Positions 1 to 16,048 of a DNA stretch of 64,000 nt are shown here, piece by piece. Both the position numbers and the translations under genes were made by a program. How positions within the stretch are numbered: position 1 is the stretch's first letter; each line of letters starts with the position of its first letter. This DNA comes from Adiantum capillus-veneris (taxonomy: Eukaryota > Streptophyta > Polypodiopsida > Polypodiales > Pteridaceae), in assembly GCA_014529385.2 (NCBI GenBank), contig CM043958.1:87079025-87143024 (forward strand), written 5' to 3'. The notes beneath the pieces were generated by a model that was not told where the DNA came from, made no database searches, and saw only the letters and a program-made list of their open reading frames with translations.

Positions 1-1331
1 TATACAACGCAAAAACATATTTTTCAATTAAAAATAAAATAAAATGTTATTTTGTAAGTAATGGAGGTGATTACCATTTTGATAAATAGGTGTATGTCAT
101 GTGTGGTGTAAGAGATGTGTAAGAGTGGTCAAAGGATGTAGTTTTTCCCCAAAAAAGGAGGTGGACAATTTTATAATTTTTCGCCTTCCATAACTCCCAC
201 ATATGATCTCCAATTTGAGTGGAGATCATAGATCTACAATGGACACGTTGAGCTCTTTCCATAGATATGCTACATGATATGGTTTTACCTGCTAGATTTT
301 AAATTCTATTTTGGGGGGAAACTTTGAACTCAAATAAACTAGTTGTTTTGCTTGCTTGAATTCAAAAGTTGTCCTTTGATTATGTTCTTAATACTAAAGG
401 TTTGAATTCCTTAAACTGCCAAATAAAGAGGCCCTCCTAGACCCCATTCCCTTCCTAATTATTTTCCATATCATCTTTAGAAACTGCATGACTTTCCAAC
501 TAGGTGTTGGTTAGATGCGACAATCTCAAAGGCAAAGAGGAATGGAGTGTTGATTTACTGAAGAGGAAGAGGAAATTTCAAGGGGTTGCGATTGGCATGT
601 AATTTTTCACATCTTCCTTTTTGAGCTCTACATGATCACATTACTTTGGTAGCTTTAAGTTTGTTTCACTTTTGTGGCTCGAGTAAACATGGAGCTTTGT
701 GGTTGCATGGGAGACCCTTTAAAGTGCAATGGATAGAAAAAAAAGGGTCACCTTCAACAGTGGTGTTAGGGAAATCTTCATTAGGAGTAGTGTCAGGGAT
801 GAGCACATAGATACTAGCGAGATTGAATACTTTTGCTACATCTAAGACATCTTGAAGATTAGCTTTAGAAAGTTTGATATTTTTATCTTTGATGTCAAGT
901 GGTTTAAAGTTATTACACAGCGGTCCTAATGCAACTTTGCACAAAGATAATACTGGATTGATTCAAGTGAGCTCTAGGCAGACGAATGATGTAAGTTTGG
1001 ATTTTGAGTTGGAGGTCAGTGGTGAGAAGATGCTTGAACTCAGAAATGAGCTTTCAAATACTGAAGTTGATGTGGAGAGCGACAAAGAAGTGGAGTTTGA
1101 TGACAAAGATGCAGAAGTATAGATTGAGATAGACATCTTTGGTGCATCAGCTCTCATAGAAGATGATAGATTGACTAATGATTTTTTGTAGAAACTCTTT
1201 TTATTAGTCTACAATACTGGATAGATTCATTGAGTTGTGTTGCAACTTTGTTTTTTTTGTTATTTGCATTGCTTAAGTGTTTCTTTTGTAAACTAACATA
1301 TTGTATCCGTGTTATTTGTGTATTTGTAGCC
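1..1331. other. AT-rich stretch without a recognisable gene
   Basis: No domain or conserved motif was recognised. The one coding-like stretch is an acidic reading frame at 874-1122 (plus), rich in Glu, Asp and Ser, ending just before the decayed CACTA gene that starts at 1332. It could be a remnant of the same element, but nothing in its sequence proves this. Confidence 0.3.
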
Positions 1332-2390
1332 ATGGCCGATGACGATGATATGTACTCTCCTGATTTTAGTTTTCCTGTCACTCCAGTCAGCATGTCACCC
1401 GAGCAAATGGGCTCCTTTTTGACACATTTCACACCAGAGCAAATTAGTTACACATAGAATCTTTGGAAAGCTGGTTACTCTAGACATACTACGGAAACCC
1501 CTACACCTAGGAATAGTGTGCCCCCTACACTGAAGGCTGGTTCATCTTCAAGATGAGGTAGGAAATGTTCTGGAGGTGGTGGTTGTTGTGGTAGTAGTTC
1601 TACCGATGCGTCCACATCACCAAGAGAGCGTCCACCAGTCTCTTCAGTAGATTCACCAACTGGCACATCGCGTACACCTTGGGGATGACACAAGCATGAT
1701 CCTAGTAAGGCGTACGAGAGCAAGTATGGGGTTGTTGTGGTGGATAGGTTAGGAAAGGCCATGCGGCAGGAGATTTGACAACTTTGTATAGTTCAATTTG
1801 GCCACTATGTGATGGAGACTAGGGATAATCAAGATGATGAAAGAAATAATACATCGTGGAGGCCATCACAGAGAGTACAGGCAAGCAGAGGGGTATGATC
1901 TAGTCTCGAATGATTGGATTTTGAGCATGGCAATTGCCACAATGTCACACCATGGTTAGAGGCGAGAGATAGGTACACGGAGGGCAGTCCAAAGCGGGCA
2001 TGGTTGGATGCAGAGGAGTGGGTGGGGATTGCACGAGAGACACAAGACAATCCTCGGAGATTTTAGCAGCAGAGAGATGTAGCTAGAGCACATTTGGAGT
2101 CTATTGGAGCATCACATATTGGGAATGGAGGTTACGAGAGACTTTTGCATGTGTTTGTGACTATTATATGTATACTTTAGATTGTAAAAATTATATATGT
2201 TATTTTATCTAATGATTAAATCATAATTTTGCAAAAAGCCATTGTGAAGCGCCCTCTGACACGGTGAGAGGAGAAGTATGGGTACAAGCATGGACTTGTG
2301 CCCCTTTTAACCAAGCTCTACAGGAGGAGGGAGAGGCCGTCAAGTGGGAGGATTACCATGAGGGTGACATCCTCCATATTTGTTTTTTTT
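1332..2390 (+). pseudogene. Decayed CACTA accessory (TNPA/Transposase_24-like) gene
   Basis: This looks like a degraded relative of the second gene of the CACTA elements at 48-64 kb. It probably begins at the ATG at 1332, directly after an acceptor-like TTTGTAG. It shows the same layout as the intact gene at 51859-53172: an acidic start followed by an LTHFTPEQ segment (compare LSSLSPQQ), a Gly/Cys/Ser stretch (GGGCCGSSSTDAST against GGGGCCGDSATDAST), then a basic W-rich part and the block RAHLESIGASHIGNGGYERL, which matches RARVEAGSSHHLGSGGWASF. Several stops interrupt it (for example at 1455 and 1554). A possible further exon around 2245-2390 contains EKYGYKHGLVPLLTKLYRRR. The divergence is large, so it comes from a different CACTA family. 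The role in intact elements, binding subterminal repeats, is known for TNPA-type proteins and inferred here. No terminal repeats were found. Confidence 0.55.
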
Positions 2391-2484
2391 TGTAGCTGTA
2401 ATCTTTTTGATACAGTTGTACTCATTCATTGTATACGTGTACAATTTCATGCTTATGTTTATGGTTTAAAGTTTCATTTACGAT

Positions 2485-2890
2485 TATGATTGTGGTATGA
2501 CAATTAGGTTATGGTTATGGTTTTTCAATTATGGTATGGCAATCATGGTATAGTTATGGTTTGACAATCGTGTTATGGTTATGGTTTGGCAATTAGGTTA
2601 TGTTTATGGTTATGGTTTTGCAATTATGATTGTGGTATGACAATCAAGTTATGGTTATGGTTTGGCAATCATGTTATGGTTATGGTTATGGTTTTGCAAT
2701 TATGATTGTGGTATGACAATCAAGTTATGGTTATGGTTTGGCAATCATGTTATGGTTATGGTTATGGTTTTGCAATGATGGTATGGTTGTTATGGTTATG
2801 GTATGACAAACAGAATATGGTTACGGTTATGGTATGGCAAGTGGGTTATGTTTATGGTTTTACGATTTTCAAACCGACGTTATGGTTATG
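2485..2890. repeat. ATGGTT-rich minisatellite
   Basis: About 400 bp made of irregular tandem copies of GTTATGGTTATGGTTTTGCAAT and GGTATGACAATCA-type units. Two blocks near 2626-2700 and 2707-2770 are nearly identical, which shows recent local duplication. It follows the decayed CACTA accessory gene and has no coding signal. Confidence 0.85.
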
Positions 2891-3605
2891 TTTTTGAGAA
2901 CTTATCATGATTAAACTTTTGATTTTGTGGTTTTGTTCTGCTTACAATTTTTCTAATATGTATACACTCGCAGTTTAGCTTCAAACTGTAGGTGGAGTGC
3001 GGTTGCTTGTGCACTTTTCCTTTGGATAGAGATGGCTGTTTTCTGTTTGCTGCAGTAATGCAACATCAATTCCCAGCCCTCTCTACCCCAATTTTTTTTT
3101 GCAGGTTTTTCCACCGGTGCAAGAATCGTTATACATGCTGGAATAATCCTCGGTGTAGGCATTGGTACAACAAAATTACATACCGATGCGTATTAAGGTG
3201 CATATTTCGACGTACTTCATTGTATATTCTGACGATTATAATATCGCTGCATATACCGATGATACAATACCGTCGTCTATTATGATGCTTATTCCGACTC
3301 ATGTTACTTTTAAACCAAGCTTTAAGTCATCGGTATCCATGTCAATTTTTGTGCGGCGTGTTGGAGTGATTTTTTCTAATTTTTTTCCACTTCTTCCTAA
3401 AGATGAGGTCTAATCTATAGTTACTTGGATAGATTTAGCGTACAATGGATAGGAGACGACATGAACTCATGAAGAGTCTTAGTGTCCATCATTTTAGGAT
3501 CAAATTTCCATTGAGATGGTACTTTCCTAAATTTTGATCTTGTTTCATGGTCTCCAATGAACAAAGATAAAGTTTTTAAAGTTTGAAGTTTGCTGTTTTC
3601 CAGCA
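2891..3605. other. Intergenic, no gene seen
   Basis: No recognisable domain on either strand. A minus-strand reading frame at 3421-3606 lies just downstream of the gypsy remnant and may belong to it, but it carries no diagnostic motif. Confidence 0.3.
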
Positions 3606-6960
<3,355 letters not shown>

Positions 6961-9900
6961 GTCCTCTCTATTACTCTTTCATCTGGTCATTTTGTTCGAT
7001 CTTGTGTAAAAAATGGAGGGACTCTAGTTGCATTAGTCAAGTCAAGTTCTTCACTACCCCTGTGTGTGTTCAAAGAAACTCTAGATCCCAATGATCCCAT
7101 GGGTCCTACATTCAAGAATCATTGATGATCAACTGAATCTTCCACTCGTTCTTACTGGACTTACATATCCAATTTTTGGTCTTGTTTGGGTTGTCGTGGG
7201 TCTAACTTGCTTGAGGGTTACATAATATTGATGGAGTGGTCCACCAAAGTATGTATACTGTTCTAAATCCTTATGTTCTATAGGATTTATGACCATGCTT
7301 ATCCATCATGATCACTTAGATATTTCTCCCCTCTATCTATGTAAAACCATACAGTCTCTTATGGTTCTTCAGATCCTCAATGAGGGGTTCACCACATCCA
7401 AAATAGAGTGTTTGTTCTCCATTGTTGAGTTTATATAGCCCCCACGTAAGTGTTTTTTATATTGATCCATTTTGTCTCATTAAAGCGCCTGAGCACAACG
7501 TTTTACTTGTTCGATTCGGGTGGTTCATCCACTACTTCCTCATCTACTTTGTCCTTGGTGCCAGTCAGCCCCCATTTGTCACAATGAAGGTATTATGCAC
7601 AACTAGATACATCATTCCTTCTTGGTCAAAGTATCTATTTCCATTATAGTCCACATTTACAAGTTCCTCAAACTCGCTTGGTCTTTTGTCCAATTTAACA
7701 TAGTAGCGGTTCATACCATCCGTATAGATTTTAGCTTTCAGCTTGTTCTCAAATTGAAATTTTAGATACAATAGCTTGACATCCGATGTGGGCCAAGAAG
7801 TACCTACCCCCATGTTAGGCTTAGATTTCTATGATGATACAATCTTCCTGGTCGCAAATACATGAAGAAATGAATTTACAAAACCAACCTTGTTACCTCA
7901 TTGACTGCCTTGTATTCTTTCCCGTTTGACTTATTTGTTGAGCCACACCCTCTAGCTCCTACACCCTGTAAAAAATGCTTGATGGCTATGAATTTACAAC
8001 CGTTTTGTTAGTCTAAGCTTATAGCCGACAAAACTTTATCTTTCACTTTCACCAAATTCACAATTTTACTTCTAGCACCCACAACTCAAGTCCAATTTCA
8101 ATTTTGAAAAGACCACCAAGGTCCTGGAGACTATCTCTGACTCTAGTGCAATTCTGGTTTTAGTGTGTCTCAAAGGAACATGGATCACCATCCGTGTACC
8201 TCAATGGAAAAATGGGATGGTTTTAATCCCATACCTAGCTCTTGGTCTAAAGATCTCAAGTATATACTTTTTGTAAATTTTGGGTCCGTTTAGGGTGGTC
8301 AAAAATCAAACCCTAGCCTTGTTTTGGCCCTTTTTTATATGATTTGATTTTGACCTCTTTCTGAACTTCTTTTCAGTTCTTTCCTTTGGGAACTTTTTGT
8401 TCCAATTTTTTAAACTCCCCACTGGTCCATTTCTTGTTCAGGATTTAAAGAAAGGTACATGGATTGCGATCCATAATGGAAAGCCAAATTGCATTTTCTT
8501 GATACCGTTAGGATCAACATGTTTACTGGATGCTCTTAAATCAAACGTTTTGGATTTGAACCACTTCTTTAGAACTCACCTTATACATTAACATGATTAC
8601 ATAGTGCACCCCCCGAGAAAGAAAACAACTTGGGATGGGGCACAAAGACTCTTTGAGGTTGTCAGTCTCAAGAAGTGAACCTACAAAACTACGCAATTGA
8701 CTACTTTAGAAAATCTATCACTCTCCAGTCTGGAAATCTACCTATGTCCACTCTCACCGCTCTAGGTCGTCATGTCTTTTGGACATCCAAACATAGTGGG
8801 AATGCAACAAAAGTTAAGGAGGAGTATTACAACACCTAAGGGCACAATCCTACCAAGTTCTGTGGTCATTAGAGGAGGTCTAAAATAACGATCCATCCCA
8901 TAAAATGTGCAAAAAAATGCAACAAAACTATTCAAAAAGGTATCTCTATGGCTTAGAAACACTCTTCCAAGGCCAAACCATAAAAAAATAACCATTTTAG
9001 CACTTAAATCCATGCATTTAGCTCACAAATTGGTTGCCCTGAACCACAACAAAAATGAGAATGATTACACTTAGATTCAAGATCAAGAGACATGAAACAC
9101 AATGGACTAATTGAAATTAGTTTTTGATTACCAGACAAAGAGAAAGATTGATTACAAGTTGCAGCAGAGTTGCAGCTCACAGTCAACGTCCAAAAAGATC
9201 CTTACAGATAATGATAATGCTACTTTAGAAACTAAGGGTTTTGATCCAAAGACTTGGGACCCTTTCCCATGGCCATTGGACACTTTACAAGGCTTGTAGG
9301 TTTTGAGCAAAAAAATAGAGAATAATAGGCTAGATGAACACACTTAAAGAATCCTTACTTTCTAGTTGCAAGGCTTCTTTGGAAAAAAGATAGCGTAGTA
9401 CAAGGAAGGAGTCTTATCATAGCCCAAGCGAGATTTTTGGAGCAAGCTACAATGCGAGCAATCTCTAGAAGCTAGAAAATATCTATTGACAAGTTTTGAA
9501 TACAATATCTATTACTTATAACAGACTCTAGATAATAGAGAAGACTGCAAGTTTCTTCATTGTCTCAATATCCTCTTTTTCTTGTCATGATGGATTTGCT
9601 ATAGCATGATTTGTGTATGACAGATTTGAGCGGCCAAAAGGCAACTGCAAATAGCCTAAAACAAGTAAAATTTTCAGCCTTGAGACAATACATTAATTAG
9701 CTGATTTCAACTAGTGTATGAGCCCGATAAACCATTGATTTCAGCCCAAAAATCAACAACCATTTCAGCCCATAAAGGGGTGCCACCTCAGAGAGTCTTA
9801 CTTTCGAGCAAGCTCTAAACCGGACTAAATATCTTTGCAAAACTATACCCTATGCAAGATTGGGGTATTCACGTGTATATACAAACCGTATTAAAGAATA

Positions 9901-10143
9901 ATTCAACATGAGCATCCAAGCTTAAGGAGTGGAGAATCAAGAACAATCACATATTTTAAAGACAATTGCAAAATGAATTTTAGAAGTAATGCTTTGACTA
10001 TGTCATGGATGATTGAAAGACTGAATGTTTACATTAAGCTTAAGATTTTTATAGTTCCATATATCTCTTCACAATAAGACCACAACCAATCTATCTAACC
10101 ACAAGAATTGTCAGATCATTTATAACTACAATGACCAAGCACG
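6961..10143. other. Intergenic, mostly unassigned
   Basis: No family was recognised. A minus-strand frame at 7565-7813 with a plausible composition may be part of the same retroelement as the gag remnant. From about 8600 to 10100 I see only AT-rich sequence with short shadow frames. The 3' end of the methyltransferase-like gene begins at 10144. Confidence 0.3.
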
Positions 10144-13100
10144 CTACAAAAATTCACATTCATCATCAATGAAGATATTGCATCGTGGAACGCTCTCATG
10201 CACCCTAAGATCATAACGTGTATCCATCGCCATGCGCTGAGCCACTGCCTCTGCATAGACCGGTAATGCACTTCCAAAAAACAAGACAATGTCAAGAAAG
10301 ATAACCATAAACACCCAAACATAAACAACATCATATGGCATCATCACAAAAAGAGCCATACACCTCACAAAAATATGTGATATAAAATTTTACAACACTA
10401 CCAACAACATAAAAGCAATGTTCTAAAACAAGAAACGAAAGCCTCACTAGTTGTCAAAGATGTTAACACATGAGGGCACGTCTCTCTCATCATCAAAGTC
10501 AAGAGATGTAGAGGCCTCCTCTCTGTTCCGCCTTTTTGCTTGGAGTAAAGGAAAAACATATCCAGTAATAAGCGGCTCATCAACATCAATTTCTACACAT
10601 GCCCGTCCAGTAGCCAAGCAAGCCCGCAACACTGGAGCAGTACCACACCCAAGCTCCAAGAAAATCCCACTACGTGGACAAAGAAACTCCACAAAACAAG
10701 CCATAAAAGCTGAGCTCCATTGTTTCCCACCTCACAAGGGCTCTCTCAAAGGTGACCGTGCCTACGAAATCACCGGTAGATGATGCGCCATAAAAGAGTC
10801 CAAGGGCTGAATGCCGAGACTGGAGAAAAGAACCTGGCTCTCTAATAAAAAACATGTCGGATGAGTAGCTACTCTGTGCACCATGAAGAGCATAGAGCAA
10901 TGGCACTGCAATAGAAGACACCCATTTGTGACAGATGGACAAAAATAAGAGTGAGTGGATAAGGAATGCAAACACAATCATGTACCTCAACACGACCACC
11001 AAAGCTCTCCATGTAACCGTACACATCGTGATGCATCACTACAATGCGTCGATGGACCACCATCTGTGAAGCTTGACAAAATCTCTCAACCCAACCAATA
11101 GTGTCACCTGTATGTCAAACAAAAAGGTAATACACAACAATCTTTAAGACATTTTCTCAAATAGCATGTGAAAATGAAACGTGGATCGATTTTAAGGTAA
11201 CATATGAAGTAACACAGCTGCCATGGATACCATGATAAGCAACTAGCCTCCATCTGCCAATGTCAAAAATGGTAGGTGAATCCCAGCATGCACATGCTCC
11301 TCCATAAGCAAGTCCCAAGATGGTCCAGAGGACAATCCAGAATGGGAGCCTCCGAATGGGAGGTCCAAAAAGATCAAATCAGCTGCCCAAGGTACACTCT
11401 TACCTCGTTGAGTGTATGACAAAGGAGGATTGATCACACAAGACATAAAATCATGGACTGGTATCCAACGTGGATGACGCACTTGAGCTCTAAAAGCTGC
11501 TGCAATCTCAATATAGTCACCATGGATGGCCATACAATGTGTCTCCGAAGCAGTAAAAGAAGCAAGACTAGGAGAATGCAAAGGATATATGAAGCTCAAG
11601 GTGCGACGCACAATATCGAAGCCAGGAGTAGCTGAGAAATCAAATTAAAAACAAATAAATTGCAAGCACTAAAGAATCAAGCCAAAAATGCATCTAGAAC
11701 ACAATGGCTCACTCTCATCACAAACAATCTCCTCTGTGGTAGTAGTATCATCAACATGCTCCTTTCCCATTTGGGAAGCATGTGAAGCTACAAGAAGGTA
11801 GATGACGCAAATGAATGTATGCAAAATCATAGAGAAAGCAAAAGGTAAATATATAGCATACTTAATACCTGTTACACCCACATTTACATCTTGCTGCGGT
11901 AAAATCAGTGTAGCAAAACCACAGGGAGGCACCACTTAAGCCGGAATCTGGGAAGGTATCCTTGTGACCTCGGGAATATGAAATTCCCCTGAATCTACCT
12001 GAGTAGCATCATGGATCTCTCTCTCTCGCATCAGCACGTGTCCTCGCTCCATGTCAACCCACCAAGGACATGTCTCTATCTCGAACGGAGAGAGCATATG
12101 AAGTGCCAAAGTATATATGGAGGAATCCTCTGGAGACAGTTGAGTCCACTGCCTTACCAAGAAAGGAAGAGCAGGTATAATTTGTTGGAGACCAAGAAGG
12201 ATAGAAACCTATGCAAAAAAGGATAGATTAATAACATTTCAAAGCATAGACTCATGGACATACACATTCTAAAAAACCTCTACCTGTATGCTAACCGTTG
12301 AGCTGCCATACGCAAGTAGTCAATTTCTTGGTTTAGTGCTTTCTTTTGTGCATCTTTTGTCTTTTCCTCAAGAGAGACCTCTTGTGGAAAAAGGTATGGC
12401 CTAGCTTCAAACTTCACCTCCTCAAAATAGGAAACTAGCGTACAATCATGTGGCAATGGTGCTACACCAGGTAGCTCAAAGAATTGTGATGAAAGCTGCA
12501 ATGCCCTCTCATAGGCACGTGACAAGAAACCCTCTCTGCAAAGCCAACTATAAGTACATAAAAGATTAGTACAAGACACTACATACACTAAAGAAGCTTT
12601 GACCAAAATAGTTAGAGCACACTTATGTGCAAAAGGTGTGATCCCCTTTTTTCAAACCATAGGCTGCTCTATTTACCTTGTCAGCCTCTAGCAATCCTAG
12701 CCAAGTTATTTTACTTGGAATTGGAGCATCTGCCAAAGCTATCAAATTAAGATTTTCCAATGTAGCCCAGCTGTTAGCTCCCCACTTCAAGCCCATAACC
12801 TTTGCTAGCCAATCGGTTCCCAAGTTTGGATCCACAATATTGAGCAGCTTAACAAAACGAAATAATACAATCAATAAAAATATATACATAATCTAGAAGA
12901 AGTAAACAATGTCATACCTTGCCAATTTTGTCGGAGAACTTTGTAGTGAGATCTTGCTGAATTTGTTTCTCATGTTTCTTCAATTCTTTCTCTGACAAAC
13001 TGTGCCTCAATTGATCCAATCTCTTATCTTTCTCTTTGGACATTTTTACCTTCAAAACATTGTCGTTTATTTAGTTCAACAACAAGAGTTTTATGAATGA

Positions 13101-14507
13101 CCCCAAGAATATGAAAGAGTTTTATGAATGAACAATAAGAAAGAAAAGTAATTCTTACATCGTACACCAATCTTGCCAAGTATCTTCGTGTCAAAGGGTA
13201 CCATGGCTCAGCTCCTTTTGAGTACTTTCTACGCACTTCAGCAATAAGGGCTTGATCTTGCATCGGCAACCCTTTTAAATACACTTCATGATCAACAACA
13301 CAGATATGTGTCGTATTCACAATATCATCTCGCAAGTTGCAAGAAACTAGAGCATGTGTGTTCATGCTAAAAGACACAGAAATCATTACTTATAAAAGCT
13401 TTGGGAGCAAAGCTTATGAGCTAAGCAAAATTTAAAAACATAAAGCAACTTACAGATTCATCCGTTGCAAGCTACTCAACAAAGCAATCTCAGGAACCTT
13501 TGTGGGGTCTATAATGGTGCAAAGAACCTTGCAATGCTTCTATTTGCAAGTTGAAAATTTCTCCTGAATGGCAGCTATCCATGCCACAGTATGGTGGTTT
13601 CCCTCCCATATATAAAACATTTGATTGGACAAATCTTTAAACCTTATATCTTTCCTTAGTTCACTTTCAAACTCCTCATTAACTTCAATCCAAAATGGAT
13701 CCCAATTTTCCTTAATTTCACCTAAGTTTCCAACACATAAAATTAGTATTGACACACTAACTTAAAAAATGCTATCCATAGAGTCAGTGCCTTACCAGTG
13801 AGAGCCGAAACTTCCTTCTTACATGTCCACACCGAGACAATAAATGCTCCCTTCTCCTGCATGTAGCCCTCCTTGGAAAAAGCTGCCTTCAATCCACTAA
13901 GATCATCTCTAAGTCCTCTTACTCTAGCATAGGGAATCAATCTGCACAATGGGATTGGAGGGCAATCAAAGCAACTAAACAACCTTGTGCTAGTCATGAC
14001 ATCAGCACCACTATGCATAAAAAGCTTTTGCTCATCTTCATCCTCTTCTTCTATTGTGGCTGTGACCTCGTCTCTCATCCTTCAAGGGACTATTTGCATA
14101 GCATTTTCAGCAGGAGCAAGAGTATCATCAACCTCATGCACTGAGCCCTGACCAATTTCAGAGGAGACTATTTCTTCTTCTTGTGTATCCAATTCTTCTG
14201 TCATTTGTGTTGCAGAAACTATGGATATTTTGTCAACTTCCAAGATTCCAAACCTTGAGGAATCAGTTGGTGACTTTAAACTGAAACAAAAACAAAACCT
14301 CCTTGATATTTAGAGAAACATTTCAATCTATAACATTATACACAAAGAATCGAGAGAACCCTTTGAACTTTCAAAAAATGTAAATCCCCAAAAACAAAAC
14401 TCTTGACCAACTACGTTGTCTCACCTACGCAAGGGACGTCCACATTTTCCCCTTTTTCTTGATGTTCCATCTGCAGACTGTCTTCTAGAAGAGTCTTTTC
14501 CGGCCAT
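10144..14507 (-). pseudogene. 13-exon DNA-methyltransferase-like gene with disabling mutations
   Basis: Exons (minus): 14425-14507, 13796-14280, 13454-13721, 13159-13366, 12918-13049, 12677-12847, 12284-12535, 11869-12208, 11713-11787, about 11243-11631, 10986-11107, 10448-10905 and 10144-10270. Most have GT-AG borders with matching phase; borders around exons 10-12 are uncertain. The start at 14507 gives a basic, AT-hook-like N-terminus (KRGKCGRPLR). A long middle of unknown function follows, with a Lys/Glu-rich helical segment in exon 5. Exon 10 has AADLIFLDLPFGG (motif IV, normally DPPF/Y). Exon 12 has IFLELGCGTAPVLRAC then TGRACVEIDVDEP, a SAM-binding motif I like that of N6/N4-type DNA methylases. 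Motif IV before motif I is the beta-class permuted order. Defects: TGA 14082-14084, TAG 13540-13542, TAA 11936-11938, a frameshift near 10740 and DLPF for DPPF. Methylation of DNA is inferred from motifs only; an RNA or other substrate is possible. Confidence 0.6.
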
Positions 14508-14727
14508 TGAAACTACCTTCTCAAAGGCAATTACTATGTTAGTTTTGTAAATGCATGATGGCTTCAGAGGGCATATTTCCAACATTCATCAATGGGTGGT
14601 ATAACAAGTCACCCGACAACACACTAGTATTTACTCTGTTCGATCTACTTTCTGCTTAGCAGTTCCAATGACTTGCCAAAACACGTATACATACACTTCA
14701 ATCCGAGAAATAGAATATATACATTAA

Positions 14728-16048
14728 CACTAGGTTGGTAATGGGACACTTTTATGTCCTGCTAAGTGACCATTTTCCTTGAATTATGTCAAGAGTTTCA
14801 AAATGGATTTTGAGGTGCTATCTATTTAGAAAGTTGTCTCATGAGCTGAAAAAAACTCGACATTTTTTTGGAATATCAATTCCATCTTTAACCTTGTCCT
14901 TGCACAACATTTCACAACCTAAACTGTGTGAAAAAATGGGTCCTATTTTTGGCTTTTTTCAACTTTTTGCAACTATACCACTCTAGAATTCATTTTTGTG
15001 AGGTCTATAATGCTAGAGAACTATCTTTAGTAGGCCTCAACATGTCCTGATGCTTCTAGGGAGAAATAAATATTAAAGTTGTAAGTTATGACCAAATTAC
15101 AAAAATTGTCAAATCCTGTTTTTTAGCCAATTTTAGCCCTTCTATGATTTTTTTGGTGGATTTCATGATATCCAAATGCATTTTTGATTTTCTATGTCGC
15201 ATATTGTAACATAAAGCTAATATTCCTTGAGTTTTGGGGCACCTAATACCCTATTTTGCATAGTATACAACGATGGTTGATTTTTTCAATTATAGAAGAA
15301 AATGAAACATTCTACTATATCAAGTATAGCTTTTTCAATATTGTTAGTTTCTTGTGACAACTACATGCATTTTATAGGTAGTAACCATATCTACTCATAA
15401 GGATCAAATTTGGCTAGATATTGAATAGTTTCTATGGGATTCTACAACTCATAATGTTGAACCCAGTTTTTTCATGTTTGCTGTATTTAGCACTTCATCT
15501 TTGTCCCCAAGATTCCCCTTGGTAAGAGATGTATTATTCTTTTGACATGCTCCATGGCTCCTTATGAACATAAAGGACAATAGGGAACTAAGAAAACATG
15601 CATATATTATTTGTATTGAGCGTGGCTATAGAAACTTTGATGATAGGTTTGCAAAATGGTAAAAATTCAACTTTTATGTACCTATTTATTTTGGCAAAAC
15701 AAAAAATAGTGAGTGAGAAGCAATCATATGCTCTTATCACCAACCCATTGAATTTAACTAGGGAGTTTATCTCAAGTCCTACAAAAATCCCTAATCTTAT
15801 TTTTATGCAACAAAACGTAAGAAATTAATGTTTTGATGAAAATGCACTGGTCCATCAACTTTGGAGGCTTGGTGTGACCAAAAGATGATAAATTTTACAA
15901 GTTTCTTATTTTTTTCATGTGTAGTAGGCCTTGAACTATAACCTCATGAAAGGATTTTACAAAATGAGTGGATCTACTATGGTTTTGGAGGTTTTTTTCA
16001 AAACCCTGAAAGGACACTTTTATGTCCTATTAGGTTACCAACCTAGTG
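14728..16048. mobile_element. Non-coding foldback element with CACTAGGTTGGTAA ends
   Basis: The left end reads TTAA-CACTAGGTTGGTAA and the right end TTACCAACCTAGTG-TTAA, giving a 14-bp perfect inverted repeat flanked on both sides by TTAA. Just inside each end is the near-palindrome GGACACTTTTATGTCC. About 1.3 kb lies between the ends, with no recognisable coding content. The ends begin with CACTA, but the flanking bases fit a 4-bp TTAA target duplication (piggyBac-like) better than the 3-bp duplication expected of CACTA elements, since the 3-bp flanks are TAA and TTA. Because TTAA is its own complement, it could also be part of the inverted repeat. Confidence 0.65.

Noticed and set aside
10116-10334. 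Membrane protein encoded at 10116-10368 (minus)
   Set aside because: The hydrophobic part is intron sequence. The C-terminal part is the last exon of the methyltransferase-like gene, joined in phase to 10448.
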